Shown one piece after another: positions 34,903 through 44,023 of a stretch of 46,499 nucleotides of DNA. Numbering within the stretch: position 1 is the first letter of the stretch; each line of letters starts with the position of its first letter. A program made the position numbers and the translations under genes. Source of the stretch: Anaerorudis sp964444915. Its GTDB lineage: Bacteria > Bacteroidota > Bacteroidia > Bacteroidales > Dysgonomonadaceae. The stretch lies in NCBI GenBank assembly GCA_964444915.1, contig CAYUIY010000003.1, forward strand, positions 1 through 46,499, in the 5' to 3' direction. Under the pieces are notes generated by a model. The model did no database searches, was not told the origin of the DNA, and saw only the letters and a list, made by a program, of their open reading frames with translations.

Positions 34903-34910
34903 CAAAAGTA
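34903..34910 (-). promoter_or_regulatory. -7 promoter box of the nusB operon
   Basis: TACTTTTG on the minus strand, exact TAnnTTTG, 25 bp ahead of nusB. No clear -33 TTTG at the expected distance. Confidence 0.45.
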
Positions 34911-34996
34911 CGTATTTTTTTGATATTCTAACGAAAAAAGCCGAAAGTAATCTGTATAATTTCATAAAGAAGCTCAAAAAATCGCACAAAATAATA

Positions 34997-35028
34997 TTTG
35001 TGGAATCAAAAGATAATCACTACCTTTG
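34997..35028 (+). promoter_or_regulatory. Promoter of the rplY operon
   Basis: TTTG at 34997-35000 and TACCTTTG at 35021-35028 are separated by exactly 20 bp: a full consensus Bacteroidota housekeeping promoter. It predicts a leader of about 75 nt before rplY. Confidence 0.8.
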
Positions 35029-35109
35029 CGCCACTTTTTAGAACATCCCGTGTGATGGGAAATAAAGAGATAAAACGGACTTTATTTTGAGTAACACAAA
35101 CCATTAGAA

Positions 35110-35685
35110 ATGAAAACATTTGACTTAAAAGGTGAAATCAGAGATGATTTCGGGAAAAAAGCAGCGCGGGCTTATCGTCGCGAAGGGCTTATTCCGTGTG
35201 TAGTTTATGGCGGACACGATGAAAAAAATGTAAATTTTGTCGTAAAAAACGGAGATGTCCGCAACTTGATTTATACTCCTGAGATTTATTTGGTAAATCT
35301 CGATTTAGGAGAAAAGAAAATGCAGGCTGTCCTCAGAGAGATTCAATTTCATCCCGTAAAAGATACCATCCTTCATATTGATTTTTTGCATGTATTTGAA
35401 GATGTTCCTGTAGAGATTGAGCTTCCTGTTCGTCTTGAAGGACTTGCAGAAGGTGTTAGAGCCGGCGGGAAGTTGTCGCTTGATATGCGCAAACTCAAAG
35501 TGAGAGCTGTTCCGGGCAAATTACCCGATGAAATTGTTGTCAATGTTGAGAATTTAGGCTTGGGTAAAACTATTCAGGTGGGTGATTTAGAGTTTGATGG
35601 AATAGAACTGCTGAATGCGAAGAATGCCGTGGTTTGTCGTGTTCACCTAACACGCGCAGCGAAAGCGGCAGTTAAGCCTGAATAA
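35110..35685 (+). CDS. rplY: 50S ribosomal protein L25/general stress protein Ctc
   Basis: A 191-residue 5S-rRNA-binding ribosomal protein of the long TL5/Ctc type: N-terminal L25 domain (about 1-90; KKAARAYRREGLIPCVVYGG and LREIQFHPVKDTILHIDFLHV) plus the C-terminal beta domain (about 95-180; VEIELPVRLEGLAEGVRAGG). It leads the operon rplY-pth-S4, 24 bp ahead of pth. Confidence 0.98.
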   Translation: MKTFDLKGEIRDDFGKKAARAYRREGLIPCVVYGGHDEKNVNFVVKNGDVRNLIYTPEIYLVNLDLGEKKMQAVLREIQFHPVKDTILHIDFLHVFEDVPVEIELPVRLEGLAEGVRAGGKLSLDMRKLKVRAVPGKLPDEIVVNVENLGLGKTIQVGDLEFDGIELLNAKNAVVCRVHLTRAAKAAVKPE

Positions 35686-35709
35686 GCCTTTAAGTAAGGA
35701 TGTAATGCG

Positions 35710-36273
35710 ATGAAATATCTGATCGTGGGATTAGGGAATATTGGTCCCGACTACGAGAATACCCGCCACAACATAGGATTTATGGTATTGGACGCTTTTG
35801 CCGAGGCGTCCAATGCTGTTTTTCAGAGTAAACGATATGGCTTTGTTGCAGAGACGCGTTTAAAAAATAAATCACTTCTTCTTTTGAAACCATCCACTTT
35901 TGTGAATTTGAGTGGCAATGCTGTCCGTTATTGGTTACAAAAGGGAAAAATTCCTATAGAAAATTTATTAGTAATCGTTGATGATTTGGCGTTGCCGTTT
36001 GGTACGCTTCGGTTAAAATCCAAAGGAAGCGACGGGGGGCATAAGGGACTGAAAAATATTCAAGAAGTGCTCGGTACGCAACAATATGCCCGACTTCGTT
36101 TCGGTATTGGCAATAATTTTCCTCCGGGATCTCAGGTCGATTATGTGTTGAGTGATTTTACCGATGAAGAAAAGGAATTGCTCCCCGAGCGCATTGAAAC
36201 GGCATGTGATATTGTTCGTACTTTTTGTCTTTCCGGCGTAGACGTTGCCATGAATCTGTATAATAACAAATAA
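35710..36273 (+). CDS. pth: Peptidyl-tRNA hydrolase
   Basis: A 187-residue enzyme that recycles peptidyl-tRNA released from ribosomes. All signatures are present: GLGNIGPDYENTRHNIGF with catalytic His20, LLLLKPSTFVNLSGNAV, VDDLALPFGTLRLKSKGSDGGHKGL and RLRFGIG. Its place behind rplY is a conserved arrangement. Confidence 0.98.
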   Translation: MKYLIVGLGNIGPDYENTRHNIGFMVLDAFAEASNAVFQSKRYGFVAETRLKNKSLLLLKPSTFVNLSGNAVRYWLQKGKIPIENLLVIVDDLALPFGTLRLKSKGSDGGHKGLKNIQEVLGTQQYARLRFGIGNNFPPGSQVDYVLSDFTDEEKELLPERIETACDIVRTFCLSGVDVAMNLYNNK

Positions 36274-36294
36274 AACCTTTTTTCAATTTAAACG

Positions 36295-36702
36295 ATGGAT
36301 GAAGTAAGAATTGATAAATGGCTGTGGGCAGTGAGGATTTTTAAAACCCGTTCGTTGGCTTCGGAGGCATGTAGAAAAGGTCGTGTGATGATTGAAAACG
36401 TTGCGGTGAAGCCGTCGCGCCTCATCCGAAGAGGCGATATTGTGCAAGTGCGTAAACCACCCGTTACGTTTTCGTTCAAAGTGCTCGATTTAACCGATAA
36501 GCGGATGGGAGCCAAACTTGTGCCGCAATATATGGAAAACATTACACCTCCCGATCAATACGAAATCTTGGAACTGAACAAAATTAGCGGATTTATCGAT
36601 AGGCAAAGAGGCACAGGGCGACCCACAAAAAAAGAACGACGCGATTTGGAACAGTTTACCAAATCGTTCAATTTCGATGATTTTGATTTTTTGGATGATT
36701 AA
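36295..36702 (+). CDS. S4-domain RNA-binding protein (Hsp15-like)
   Basis: A 135-residue protein whose first ~60 residues form an S4 fold (VRIDKWLWAVRIFKTRSLASEACRKG and LIRRGDIV), as in the heat-shock protein Hsp15 that binds stalled 50S subunits. The C-terminal tail is charged (RPTKKERRDLEQ then an acidic end FDDFDFLDD). Third gene behind rplY-pth. Its stop overlaps the end of the convergent comB-like gene by 4 bp. Confidence 0.92.
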   Translation: MDEVRIDKWLWAVRIFKTRSLASEACRKGRVMIENVAVKPSRLIRRGDIVQVRKPPVTFSFKVLDLTDKRMGAKLVPQYMENITPPDQYEILELNKISGFIDRQRGTGRPTKKERRDLEQFTKSFNFDDFDFLDD

Positions 36703-37412
36703 TAAATCTTCAGTTTCTTATCAATCTTATCGTAATAAGGAACAAGATTTACTGTGTTGTGCTGTAAACAAAAAGAAGCATCGCCTTCGGCTCTGTTGTC
36801 GATGAGTCGTTGATAGTGTTCCGCATCTTTTATATAACTCAACGCATCTTGTTTTGCAGATTGCCACAATTCCAACGCTATTTTCACCGCATCCGAATCT
36901 AATTTTATCGGATTTTCATTGGAAAGTTTTTCGGCGAATGCTCCGCCGAAAAGGGTATCTTCTATGTTGATTCTGTTGTTCCATCCGGCACAAATCACTA
37001 CTATTCGGCCGCCGATTTTGATGCATGTTTTTGCCAGCGCATCGATGTTCGAAAAAGCACCGATAAGAAGAGTTTTGCATCCGTGCGATTGTTCAATTGC
37101 GTATGTGCCATTGGTAGTGGTAAAAACGATTTCTTTTCCTTTTACTTTTTCTTGCGTGTAGTCGAAAGGTGAATTGCCGAAATCGGCAAAATCGCATTTT
37201 TGGGTATTGCGCTCTGCTCCCACCAGATATCCTTGCGATTTGTATTGTTTGGCCTCTTCGATATCTGCTACCGGGATGATGGCCGATGCTCCATTTGCAA
37301 AGGCTGTGCATATTGTGGTGCACGCACGAAAAATATCGACAACAATTACGGTATCGTTTTCCTTTTTATAAAAAGGATAAAGAGCCGGAGAAAGACAAAT
37401 ATCCAATATCAT
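36699..37412 (-). CDS. comB: 2-phosphosulfolactate phosphatase family protein
   Basis: A 237-residue ComB-type Mg-dependent phosphatase: VVDIFRACTTICTAFANGA, the GNSPFDYT segment, FTTTNGTYAIE and VICAGWNNRINIEDTLFGGAF are characteristic. In methanogens and some bacteria the enzyme makes sulfolactate for coenzyme M; no other gene of that route is in this window, and Bacteroidota do not make coenzyme M as far as I know, so the true substrate here is open. Convergent with the S4 gene; it appears to be a single-gene unit. Confidence 0.88.
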   Translation of the reverse strand: MILDICLSPALYPFYKKENDTVIVVDIFRACTTICTAFANGASAIIPVADIEEAKQYKSQGYLVGAERNTQKCDFADFGNSPFDYTQEKVKGKEIVFTTTNGTYAIEQSHGCKTLLIGAFSNIDALAKTCIKIGGRIVVICAGWNNRINIEDTLFGGAFAEKLSNENPIKLDSDAVKIALELWQSAKQDALSYIKDAEHYQRLIDNRAEGDASFCLQHNTVNLVPYYDKIDKKLKIY

Positions 37413-37492
37413 GATGTAAATTCAAATAGTGAATGCAACAGAAGTAATAAATCATAGAAAGGTGTATCCTTAAATGATTAAATCAAAAGCCT

Positions 37493-37500
37493 TAACTTTG
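37493..37500 (+). promoter_or_regulatory. -7 promoter box, possible kdsA promoter
   Basis: TAACTTTG (exact TAnnTTTG) lies 97 bp ahead of kdsA. A second near-match, TATCTTTC, is at 37567-37574, closer to the gene. Either could serve; neither has a good -33. Confidence 0.35.
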
Positions 37501-37597
37501 TGTTCTAATAAACAAGGTAAAACAACTGATCTTGGGGCAAAGGTATAAAAACAAAGCGTTTTTTCGTATCTTTCGCCCGAATTAAAGAGTAACAAAA

Positions 37598-38392
37598 ATG
37601 GAAATTTCGTATTTAAAATCCGATAATTTTTTTCTTTTGGCCGGTCCTTGTGTGATCGAAGGCGAAGAGATGGCAATGGAAATTGCCGAAAAAATTAAAA
37701 CAATTACCGACAACTTGGCAATTCCCTACGTTTTTAAGGGGTCGTATAGAAAAGCTAACCGTTCTCGTTTAGACTCATTTACGGGGATCGGCGATGAGAA
37801 GGCATTGAAAATTTTGCGTAAAGTGCGTGAAACATTCAATATTCCTGTCACTACAGATATTCATGAGTCGTATGAAGCGCAAATGGCCGCCGAATACGTT
37901 GATATATTGCAGATCCCTGCTTTTTTATGCCGCCAAACCGATTTGCTGACAGCTGCAGCTAAGACAGGGAAAGTGGTCAATATCAAGAAGGGGCAGTTTT
38001 TATCGCCCGAAGCCATGCAGTTTGCGGCACAAAAAGTGGTTGATAGCGGCAATAATCGTGTTATTCTTACAGAAAGGGGGACCATGTTTGGATACGGCGA
38101 TTTGATCGTCGATTTTAGAGGAATACCTGTAATGAAAAAGTTTGGTTTTCCTGTGGCTGTGGATGCCACACACAGCTTGCAACAACCCAACCGGCCTTCG
38201 GGTGTATCGGGAGGGCTGCCTCATCTCATCGAGACCATTGCAAAAGCTGCAATTGCAGTGGGAGCAGATGGGTTGTTTATCGAAACGCATCCTGAACCGG
38301 AAAAAGCAAAATCGGATGGTGCAAACATGTTACCGCTGAATCAATTGGAAGATTTGTTGACGAAATTGGTAAAGATACGCAAGGCATTATGA
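37598..38392 (+). CDS. kdsA: 3-deoxy-8-phosphooctulonate synthase
   Basis: A 264-residue TIM-barrel enzyme condensing arabinose-5-phosphate with phosphoenolpyruvate to give Kdo-8-phosphate for lipid A inner core. Family motifs: FFLLAGPCVIEGE, FKGSYRKANRSRLDSFTG, TTDIHESYEA, DILQIPAFLCRQTDLL, KKGQFLSP and DATHSLQQPNRPSGVSGG. Its last 4 bp overlap the start of maf (ATGA), so the two are translationally coupled. Confidence 0.98.
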   Translation: MEISYLKSDNFFLLAGPCVIEGEEMAMEIAEKIKTITDNLAIPYVFKGSYRKANRSRLDSFTGIGDEKALKILRKVRETFNIPVTTDIHESYEAQMAAEYVDILQIPAFLCRQTDLLTAAAKTGKVVNIKKGQFLSPEAMQFAAQKVVDSGNNRVILTERGTMFGYGDLIVDFRGIPVMKKFGFPVAVDATHSLQQPNRPSGVSGGLPHLIETIAKAAIAVGADGLFIETHPEPEKAKSDGANMLPLNQLEDLLTKLVKIRKAL

Positions 38393-38964
38393 AACTCACA
38401 AATTATCGCATTATTCTTGCCTCCAACTCACCTCGCAGAAAAGAATTGCTTTCGGGAATCGATATAGATTATGAAGTCCGCGCGTTGTCCAATATCAATG
38501 AATCGTATCCTGACAATCTTCCGAATGAAGAAGTTGCCGAATTTCTTGCTCGGAAAAAGGCAGATGCTTACTTGGGGTCTCTTGTGGAAAACGATTTACT
38601 GATTACAGCAGATACCATTGTGCTATTGGAGAATAAAATTCTTGGGAAACCTTTAAATAAAGAGGATGCCAAGAACATGTTGCATGAACTTTCCGGGCAA
38701 ACACATTTGGTAATAACAGGGGTTTGTTTAACATCGAAACAAAAGCAAGTTAGTTTTTCGGATAAAACTCGGGTGACTTTTGGCGATCTTACCGACCAAG
38801 AAATTGAATATTACGTTGAAAAATATAATCCTTTGGACAAAGCAGGAGCATATGGGGTACAGGAATGGATTGGTTACGTTGGAGTAGAAAAAATCGATGG
38901 GTCATATTTTAATGTGATGGGGTTGCCCATTTTCAAATTATATCGTGAATTGAAGCAATTTTAA
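38389..38964 (+). CDS. maf: Maf-family nucleotide pyrophosphatase
   Basis: A 191-residue NTP pyrophosphatase that removes non-canonical or excess nucleoside triphosphates (often dTTP/UTP). Signatures are ILASNSPRRKELLSG near the start, the catalytic Asp in LLITADTIVLLENKILGKP, and YNPLDKAGAYGVQEW with the final FNVMGLPI. The start codon overlaps the kdsA stop. Confidence 0.96.
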   Translation: MKLTNYRIILASNSPRRKELLSGIDIDYEVRALSNINESYPDNLPNEEVAEFLARKKADAYLGSLVENDLLITADTIVLLENKILGKPLNKEDAKNMLHELSGQTHLVITGVCLTSKQKQVSFSDKTRVTFGDLTDQEIEYYVEKYNPLDKAGAYGVQEWIGYVGVEKIDGSYFNVMGLPIFKLYRELKQF

Positions 38965-38979
38965 AAAATAAAAAAACCG

Positions 38980-38987
38980 TATCTTTG
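38980..38987 (+). promoter_or_regulatory. -7 promoter box of the aspartate kinase gene
   Basis: TATCTTTG, exact TAnnTTTG, 35 bp ahead of ATG 39023 and 15 bp behind the maf stop. The -33 position is A/T-rich without TTTG. Confidence 0.5.
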
Positions 38988-39022
38988 TGGTTTCTATGAC
39001 ATTTAATTTATAATTCAGTTCT

Positions 39023-40423
39023 ATGTTGACAGTAGAGAAAATAGGCGGAACATCCATGTCTCAATTTCAGGATGTGCTGAAGAATATAATCAAAGGAAAT
39101 CGTAAGGGAGATGAACTATACAACCGTATTTTTGTGGTTTCGGCTTATAATAATGTAACGAACTGGTTGTTGGAACACAAGAAAACGGGAGATCCGGGTA
39201 TTTACAACAAGTTTCTCAATGGTGAAGACTACAGCAGTGCTTTAGATACGTTTTGTCAACGGCTATTGCTGATAAATGATGGCTTTGCCGATATTGGGCT
39301 CGATTTGAAAGAAGCGCGCGATTTTATCCGTTTCCGTGTAGATCAGGCAAAAACGATTTTATTCAGTCTTAGTAAAGTGTTGGCATCGGGCTATGTAAAC
39401 AGAACCGATATTTACTTGGCTGCACGTGAGATTTTGGCGTCGATTGGCGAAGCCCATTCCGGATGGAATACGGTAAATATTTTAAACAACAACGGCATAA
39501 ATGCCCGTTTTATTGATCTCTGTGGTTTTCACGATAATGAGCCGTTGACGATTGATGAACGTATTCATAAAGAATTTCGCGGGATCGATTTCAGTAAAGT
39601 GATTTGTGTTGCTACAGGATATACCAAAGGTACCGAGGGTATTATGCGCGCTTTTGATCGTGGCTATTCCGAGGTTACCTTCAGTAAAATTGCTGTAGAA
39701 GTGAAAGCCGACGAGGCAGTTATTCACAAGGAATATCATTTATCGAGTGCAGATCCCCAAATTGTAGGGGTAGAAAATAGTGTTCCTGTAGGTCACACCA
39801 ACTATATTATTGCCGATCAGCTGGCTGACATAGGTATGGAAGCAATCCACCCCAAAGCTGCAAAACCGCTGGAACTGGCCGGTATAAATATTCGCATTAA
39901 AAACACCTTTGACCCTGAACATCCGGGGACATTGATTTCTCGCGACTATGTTTCGCCCGAACCACGGGTAGAAATTGTGTCCGGTTCGCGAAAAGTAGTT
40001 GCTATTGAAATTCATGATCCCATGATGGTAGGCGAAGTAGGGTTTGATGGGCGTATCATGGAATATTTTGTAAAATATGGAGTCAGCTACATCATGAAAT
40101 CTACCGATGCCAATTCCATTACGATGGTTGTTTGGGAGAATGATAAGTCGCGCGAATTGGTAAAAGCGTTGAAAGATGCTTTTTATCAAGTGAGGGCTGT
40201 CCCTGTAGCTATTGTCTGTGCTATGGGCAGCAATATTGCTATTCCCGGTTTTTTGTATAAAGCTGCCAAAGCATTATACGATAGAGGAATAAATATTGAA
40301 AGTTTTGCTCAGTCGCTCAGGCAAGTCAATATGCAGTTTGTTATAGCTCGCGATAAATATGAAGAGGCCGTCATAGCGCTGAATGAGGAATTATGTAAAA
40401 AGCCCAATTGTAAAATCGGATAG
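39023..40423 (+). CDS. Aspartate kinase
   Basis: A 466-residue monofunctional aspartokinase phosphorylating aspartate at the head of the lysine/threonine/methionine pathway. The catalytic part begins VEKIGGTSMSQFQD (the KxGGTS motif); the VEKIGGTSM opening and the length resemble the aspartokinase branch also found in ectoine gene clusters. Further motifs are VATGYTKGTEGIM and VGHTNYIIADQLADIGMEAIHPKAAKPLE. Two C-terminal ACT domains (from about residue 320; VVAIEIHDPMMVGEVGFDG, VAIVCAMGSNIAIPGF) imply amino-acid feedback control. No ectoine genes are nearby. It converges on hflX with 4 bp between the stops. Confidence 0.93.
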   Translation: MLTVEKIGGTSMSQFQDVLKNIIKGNRKGDELYNRIFVVSAYNNVTNWLLEHKKTGDPGIYNKFLNGEDYSSALDTFCQRLLLINDGFADIGLDLKEARDFIRFRVDQAKTILFSLSKVLASGYVNRTDIYLAAREILASIGEAHSGWNTVNILNNNGINARFIDLCGFHDNEPLTIDERIHKEFRGIDFSKVICVATGYTKGTEGIMRAFDRGYSEVTFSKIAVEVKADEAVIHKEYHLSSADPQIVGVENSVPVGHTNYIIADQLADIGMEAIHPKAAKPLELAGINIRIKNTFDPEHPGTLISRDYVSPEPRVEIVSGSRKVVAIEIHDPMMVGEVGFDGRIMEYFVKYGVSYIMKSTDANSITMVVWENDKSRELVKALKDAFYQVRAVPVAIVCAMGSNIAIPGFLYKAAKALYDRGINIESFAQSLRQVNMQFVIARDKYEEAVIALNEELCKKPNCKIG

Positions 40424-40427
40424 CTTT

Positions 40428-41657
40428 TTACTCCAATCCTTCAAGGTCTGGATAGAGGAAATCGTTGTAGGGAAATCGCGTAGTGTGGATTTCCCTTACT
40501 TTTTTGTACAAAATCGATTTAAGTTCTTCAATGTTTTCTTTTTCTTTCGCAGAAATAAAAACACAATTTTCGTTTAATTTACCCATCCATGTTTGTTTAA
40601 GTTCTTCAAGAGTGTAATTTTCTCTTTTTTTGGGGGTAAGGTCATAGGGATTTTGAGGAACATGAGTGAATGCGTCTATTTTATTGAAAACAATAATAGT
40701 TGGTTTTTCGGTTTTATCGATATCGTAGAGTGTTTTTTCTACAACTTCTATTTGTTCTTCAAAAGCGGGATGCGAAATATCTACTATGTGAATAAGAATA
40801 TCTGCTTCGCGCACTTCATCGAGAGTCGATTTGAAAGACTCGATAAGGTGGGTGGGCAATTTTCGGATAAAACCAACTGTATCCGACAAAAGAAAAGGTA
40901 GATTTCCGATGGTAACTTTTCGAACAGTGGTATCGAGGGTGGCAAACAGCTTGTCTTCTGCGAACACATCTGATTTGCTAAGCAAGTTCATGAGTGTCGA
41001 TTTTCCCACGTTGGTATAACCCACAAGTGCTACGCGTACCAGTTTTCCTCGGTTTTTGCGTTGTATCGATTTTTGCATATCGATATTTTTCAACTCTTTT
41101 TTCAGTCTGGAAATTTTATCAAGGACAATGCGTTTGTCGGTTTCTAATTGTGTTTCACCGGGACCACGCATAATTGCTCCTCCACCCCCGTATTGACGCT
41201 CAAGGTGCGTCCACATACGTGTCAGACGCGGCAATAAATACTGATATTGGGCTAGTTCTACTTGGGCTTTGGCATGAGCTGTTTTTGCTCGCATGGCAAA
41301 AATGCCAAGGATAAGACTGGTTCTGTCCAAAATATGAACATTGAGTTCCTTTTCGATGTTTCGTATTTGCCGGGGTGAAAGTTCATCATCGAAAATAATT
41401 GTGTCGACCTTGTTCTCTTCGTTATTCGTGATGTATTCTTTTATTTCTTGCAATTTTCCTCTCCCTACGAATGTTGCCGTGTTGGGCATATCTAATCGTT
41501 GTACAAAACGTTTCCCCGGAACAATTCCTGCTGTTTCTGCAAGAAAAGCCAACTCATCGAGATATTCATTTACTTTTTCTTCACTTTGGTCGGCAGTAAT
41601 AAGCCCGACCAAAACTGCATTTAAATTTTTTGTTTTGTTTAAAAAGAGGTTTTTCAT
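40428..41657 (-). CDS. hflX: Ribosome-associated GTPase HflX
   Basis: A 409-residue GTPase that binds 50S/70S ribosomes and rescues stalled ones under stress. The N-terminal HflX domain (about 20-190; FDDELSPRQIRNIEKEL, LILGIFAMRAKTAHAKAQVELAQ and the Gly-rich GGGGAIMRGPGETQLE) is followed by the G domain: G1 GYTNVGKS, G3 LSDTVGFI, G4 FNKID. The end has a short C-terminal tail. No partner gene (such as hfq) is next to it. Confidence 0.97.
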   Translation of the reverse strand: MKNLFLNKTKNLNAVLVGLITADQSEEKVNEYLDELAFLAETAGIVPGKRFVQRLDMPNTATFVGRGKLQEIKEYITNNEENKVDTIIFDDELSPRQIRNIEKELNVHILDRTSLILGIFAMRAKTAHAKAQVELAQYQYLLPRLTRMWTHLERQYGGGGAIMRGPGETQLETDKRIVLDKISRLKKELKNIDMQKSIQRKNRGKLVRVALVGYTNVGKSTLMNLLSKSDVFAEDKLFATLDTTVRKVTIGNLPFLLSDTVGFIRKLPTHLIESFKSTLDEVREADILIHIVDISHPAFEEQIEVVEKTLYDIDKTEKPTIIVFNKIDAFTHVPQNPYDLTPKKRENYTLEELKQTWMGKLNENCVFISAKEKENIEELKSILYKKVREIHTTRFPYNDFLYPDLEGLE

Positions 41658-41716
41658 TTAGTTTATAATATACATACTAATATACGCAAAAATTGTGCTA
41701 AAAGCAAATCGATTTT

Positions 41717-42781
41717 TCAGATAATCATGCCGCTTCCAAGGCATAAACGACATTCTTTATCGTACACCACACCAAACTGCCCGGGTGCTATTCCTTGCAC
41801 GGGTTCATCAGATTGAATGCGATAGATATCTCCGATTTTCGAAATTTTCCCGGAGGTAAATTCGGGGGTATGGCGAATCTTGAACATAATTTCTTTTTCA
41901 TCGTCAAAATCGCCCCATATGTCTTTTGTAATAAAAGAAAATCCTTGAAGATCGATTACATCTCCATATTGATATTGTGTATCGTATCCCTTTGATACGT
42001 AGATGATATTGCGGTCGATGTCTTTTTTGATTACAAACCAAGGGCCTCCACTCAAACCTAGTCCTTTACGCTGCCCGATGGTATGAAACCAATAACCTTG
42101 ATGTTTGCCGAGGATGTTGCCCGTTTCCAATTCAACAATCAATCCCTCTTTTTTCCCCAGATAACGTTCAATAAATTCGTTGTAATTGATTTTGCCGAGG
42201 AAACAGATGCCTTGACTATCTTTTCGTTTTGCCGAAGGGAGTCTCTCCTGCGCAGCAAAGGCGCGCACCTCCGATTTTAACAGGTTGCCAATCGGGAACA
42301 TAAGACGTGAAACCTGCACATAGTCGATTTGTCCTAGGAAATAAGTTTGATCTTTTACGGGATCTTTTGCTGTTGAGAGCCATGTAAGACCATCAATTTC
42401 TGTGGTAGTGGCATAATGACCGGTTGCTATTTTGTCGAAATGGTGTCCCCATTTTTCATCAAAGCAACCGAATTTGATCAGTTTATTGCACATCATGTCG
42501 GGATTCGGAGTCAAACCACGTTTTACCGATTCAATCGTATAGCGCACCACACTATCCCAATATTCGTCGTGTAAGGACACAATTTCGAAACGACAGTCAT
42601 ATTTTTTTGCAACATAAGACACAATTTCAATATCTTCTTCCGAAGGACAATCAATATATCCTTCTTTGTCCTCCATTCCGATTTTTATGTAAAAAATAGT
42701 GGGATCGTACCCCATCTCTTTTAGGCGATAAACTACCACAGAGCTATCCACTCCTCCCGATACCAATGCTGCAATTTCCAT
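41717..42781 (-). CDS. mnmA: tRNA 2-thiouridine(34) synthase MnmA
   Basis: A 354-residue ATP-dependent thiolase that makes s2U34 in tRNAs for Glu, Gln and Lys. The PP-loop SGGVDSSV starts at residue 8; the paired catalytic cysteines are Cys98 (NPDMMCNK) and Cys193 (GICFLG). The central and C-terminal beta domains follow (HTIGQRKGLGLSGGPWFV; GIAPGQFGVVYD). Bacteroidota often carry two MnmA paralogues, so this may be one of a pair. Single-gene unit, divergent from pta. Confidence 0.95.
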   Translation of the reverse strand: MEIAALVSGGVDSSVVVYRLKEMGYDPTIFYIKIGMEDKEGYIDCPSEEDIEIVSYVAKKYDCRFEIVSLHDEYWDSVVRYTIESVKRGLTPNPDMMCNKLIKFGCFDEKWGHHFDKIATGHYATTTEIDGLTWLSTAKDPVKDQTYFLGQIDYVQVSRLMFPIGNLLKSEVRAFAAQERLPSAKRKDSQGICFLGKINYNEFIERYLGKKEGLIVELETGNILGKHQGYWFHTIGQRKGLGLSGGPWFVIKKDIDRNIIYVSKGYDTQYQYGDVIDLQGFSFITKDIWGDFDDEKEIMFKIRHTPEFTSGKISKIGDIYRIQSDEPVQGIAPGQFGVVYDKECRLCLGSGMII

Positions 42782-42800
42782 TTTAGCGTGATTTTAACTA

Positions 42801-42808
42801 CAAAGTTA
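42801..42808 (-). promoter_or_regulatory. -7 promoter box of mnmA
   Basis: TAACTTTG on the minus strand, exact TAnnTTTG, 20 bp ahead of the mnmA ATG. No clear -33. Confidence 0.5.
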
Positions 42809-42864
42809 CGAATAAGAATCCTATCTTTTCACTTACATATTGTAATCTTCTTTGGTTTTTTTCG

Positions 42865-42872
42865 TATTTTTG
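42865..42872 (+). promoter_or_regulatory. -7 promoter box of pta
   Basis: TATTTTTG, exact TAnnTTTG, about 74 bp ahead of pta. A TTG at 42840-42842 lies 22 bp upstream and may act as a weak -33 element. Confidence 0.45.
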
Positions 42873-42945
42873 CGATGAACTGGTTGCAAACTGAAATTCA
42901 GACCGGGAAACCCGTCTGTTTGAAAAAATCAATATAAACAAAGTT

Positions 42946-43965
42946 ATGAATTTGATGGAAGACATTATTGCGCGTGCAAAGGCAAACAAACAACGCATTG
43001 TTTTGCCCGAAGGCAGCGAAAGACGTACTATTCAAGCGGCAGATCGATTGATTGGTGATGGTGTAGCTCATATTATTTTGTTGGGAGATCCCGATGAAAT
43101 TACCGAATTAGCCTCAGAATTGAATCTTAAGCACATTAAAAATGCAACTATTATCGATCCTAAAAACCACGATAAAAAAGAAACCTATGCAAATCTTCTT
43201 TTCCGGCTTCGCCAGAAAAAAGGCATGACACCTGAAAAAGCAGCAGTATTGGTGGAAAATCCACTTTATCTGGCGTGTTTGATGATTAAAAATGACGATG
43301 CAGATGGTGAAATTGCCGGAGCTCAAAATTATACAAGCGATGTATTGCGCCCTGCATTACAAATCATTAAAACACAACCGGGGATAAGTGTTGTGTCCGG
43401 AGCGTTCCTCATGTTTACTCAAACCAGTCAGTACGGCGAGAATGGTGTTCTACTTTTTGCCGATTGTGCTGTCATACCCAATCCTACTTCTGAAGAGTTA
43501 GCTAATGTTGCCATTGCATCGGCTCAAACTGTTCGTACTATTCTGGAAATGGAACCCCGCATTGCGATGCTGAGTTTCTCGACCAAGGGAAGTGCTCGGC
43601 ATGAGATGGTCGATAAAGTGGCGATAGCTACTCAATTGACAAAAGAGAAAGATCCTTCACTGGCAATTGATGGCGAACTTCAAGTAGATGCAGCTTTGGT
43701 TCCTGAGGTGGCAGAGAAAAAAGCTCCGGGAAGTTCTGTTGCCGGCAAAGCCAACGTTTTGATTTTTCCTTCACTTGATGCGGGTAATATTGGTTATAAA
43801 CTGGTTCAACGCTTGGGTAATGCTGAAGCGATTGGTCCTATTTTACAAGGAATAGCTGCACCGGTAAACGATTTGTCGCGTGGTTGTTCGGTTGATGATA
43901 TCTACAAAATGGTTGCTATTGCAGCCAATCAGGCTATTGCCTTAAAACGTTCAGGCTCTCGATAA
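42946..43965 (+). CDS. pta: Phosphate acetyltransferase
   Basis: A 339-residue short-form Pta converting acetyl-CoA plus phosphate to acetyl phosphate. It has only the catalytic domain (no N-terminal BioD-like part): IVLPEGSERRTIQAADRLI, ENPLYLACLMIKN, GAQNYTSDVLRPALQIIKT, SFSTKGSARHEMVDKV and IDGELQVDAALVPEVAEKKAPGSSVAGKANVLIFP are family signatures. With ackA downstream it forms the acetate/ATP-generating route of fermentation. Confidence 0.98.
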   Translation: MNLMEDIIARAKANKQRIVLPEGSERRTIQAADRLIGDGVAHIILLGDPDEITELASELNLKHIKNATIIDPKNHDKKETYANLLFRLRQKKGMTPEKAAVLVENPLYLACLMIKNDDADGEIAGAQNYTSDVLRPALQIIKTQPGISVVSGAFLMFTQTSQYGENGVLLFADCAVIPNPTSEELANVAIASAQTVRTILEMEPRIAMLSFSTKGSARHEMVDKVAIATQLTKEKDPSLAIDGELQVDAALVPEVAEKKAPGSSVAGKANVLIFPSLDAGNIGYKLVQRLGNAEAIGPILQGIAAPVNDLSRGCSVDDIYKMVAIAANQAIALKRSGSR

Positions 43966-44023
43966 ACCATTGTCTTAGGTAATATACTTTTATTGATTAT
44001 CATATAAAAAATACTAAAACAAC

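Noticed and set aside
34879..34989. Longer NusB start at 34989
   Set aside because: A TAnnTTTG -7 box at 34903-34910 lies inside the extension, and the first 37 residues do not fit the family.
39023..40423. Ectoine biosynthesis locus suggested by the aspartokinase type
   Set aside because: No ectA, ectB or ectC homologue lies on either side; the flanking genes are maf and hflX.
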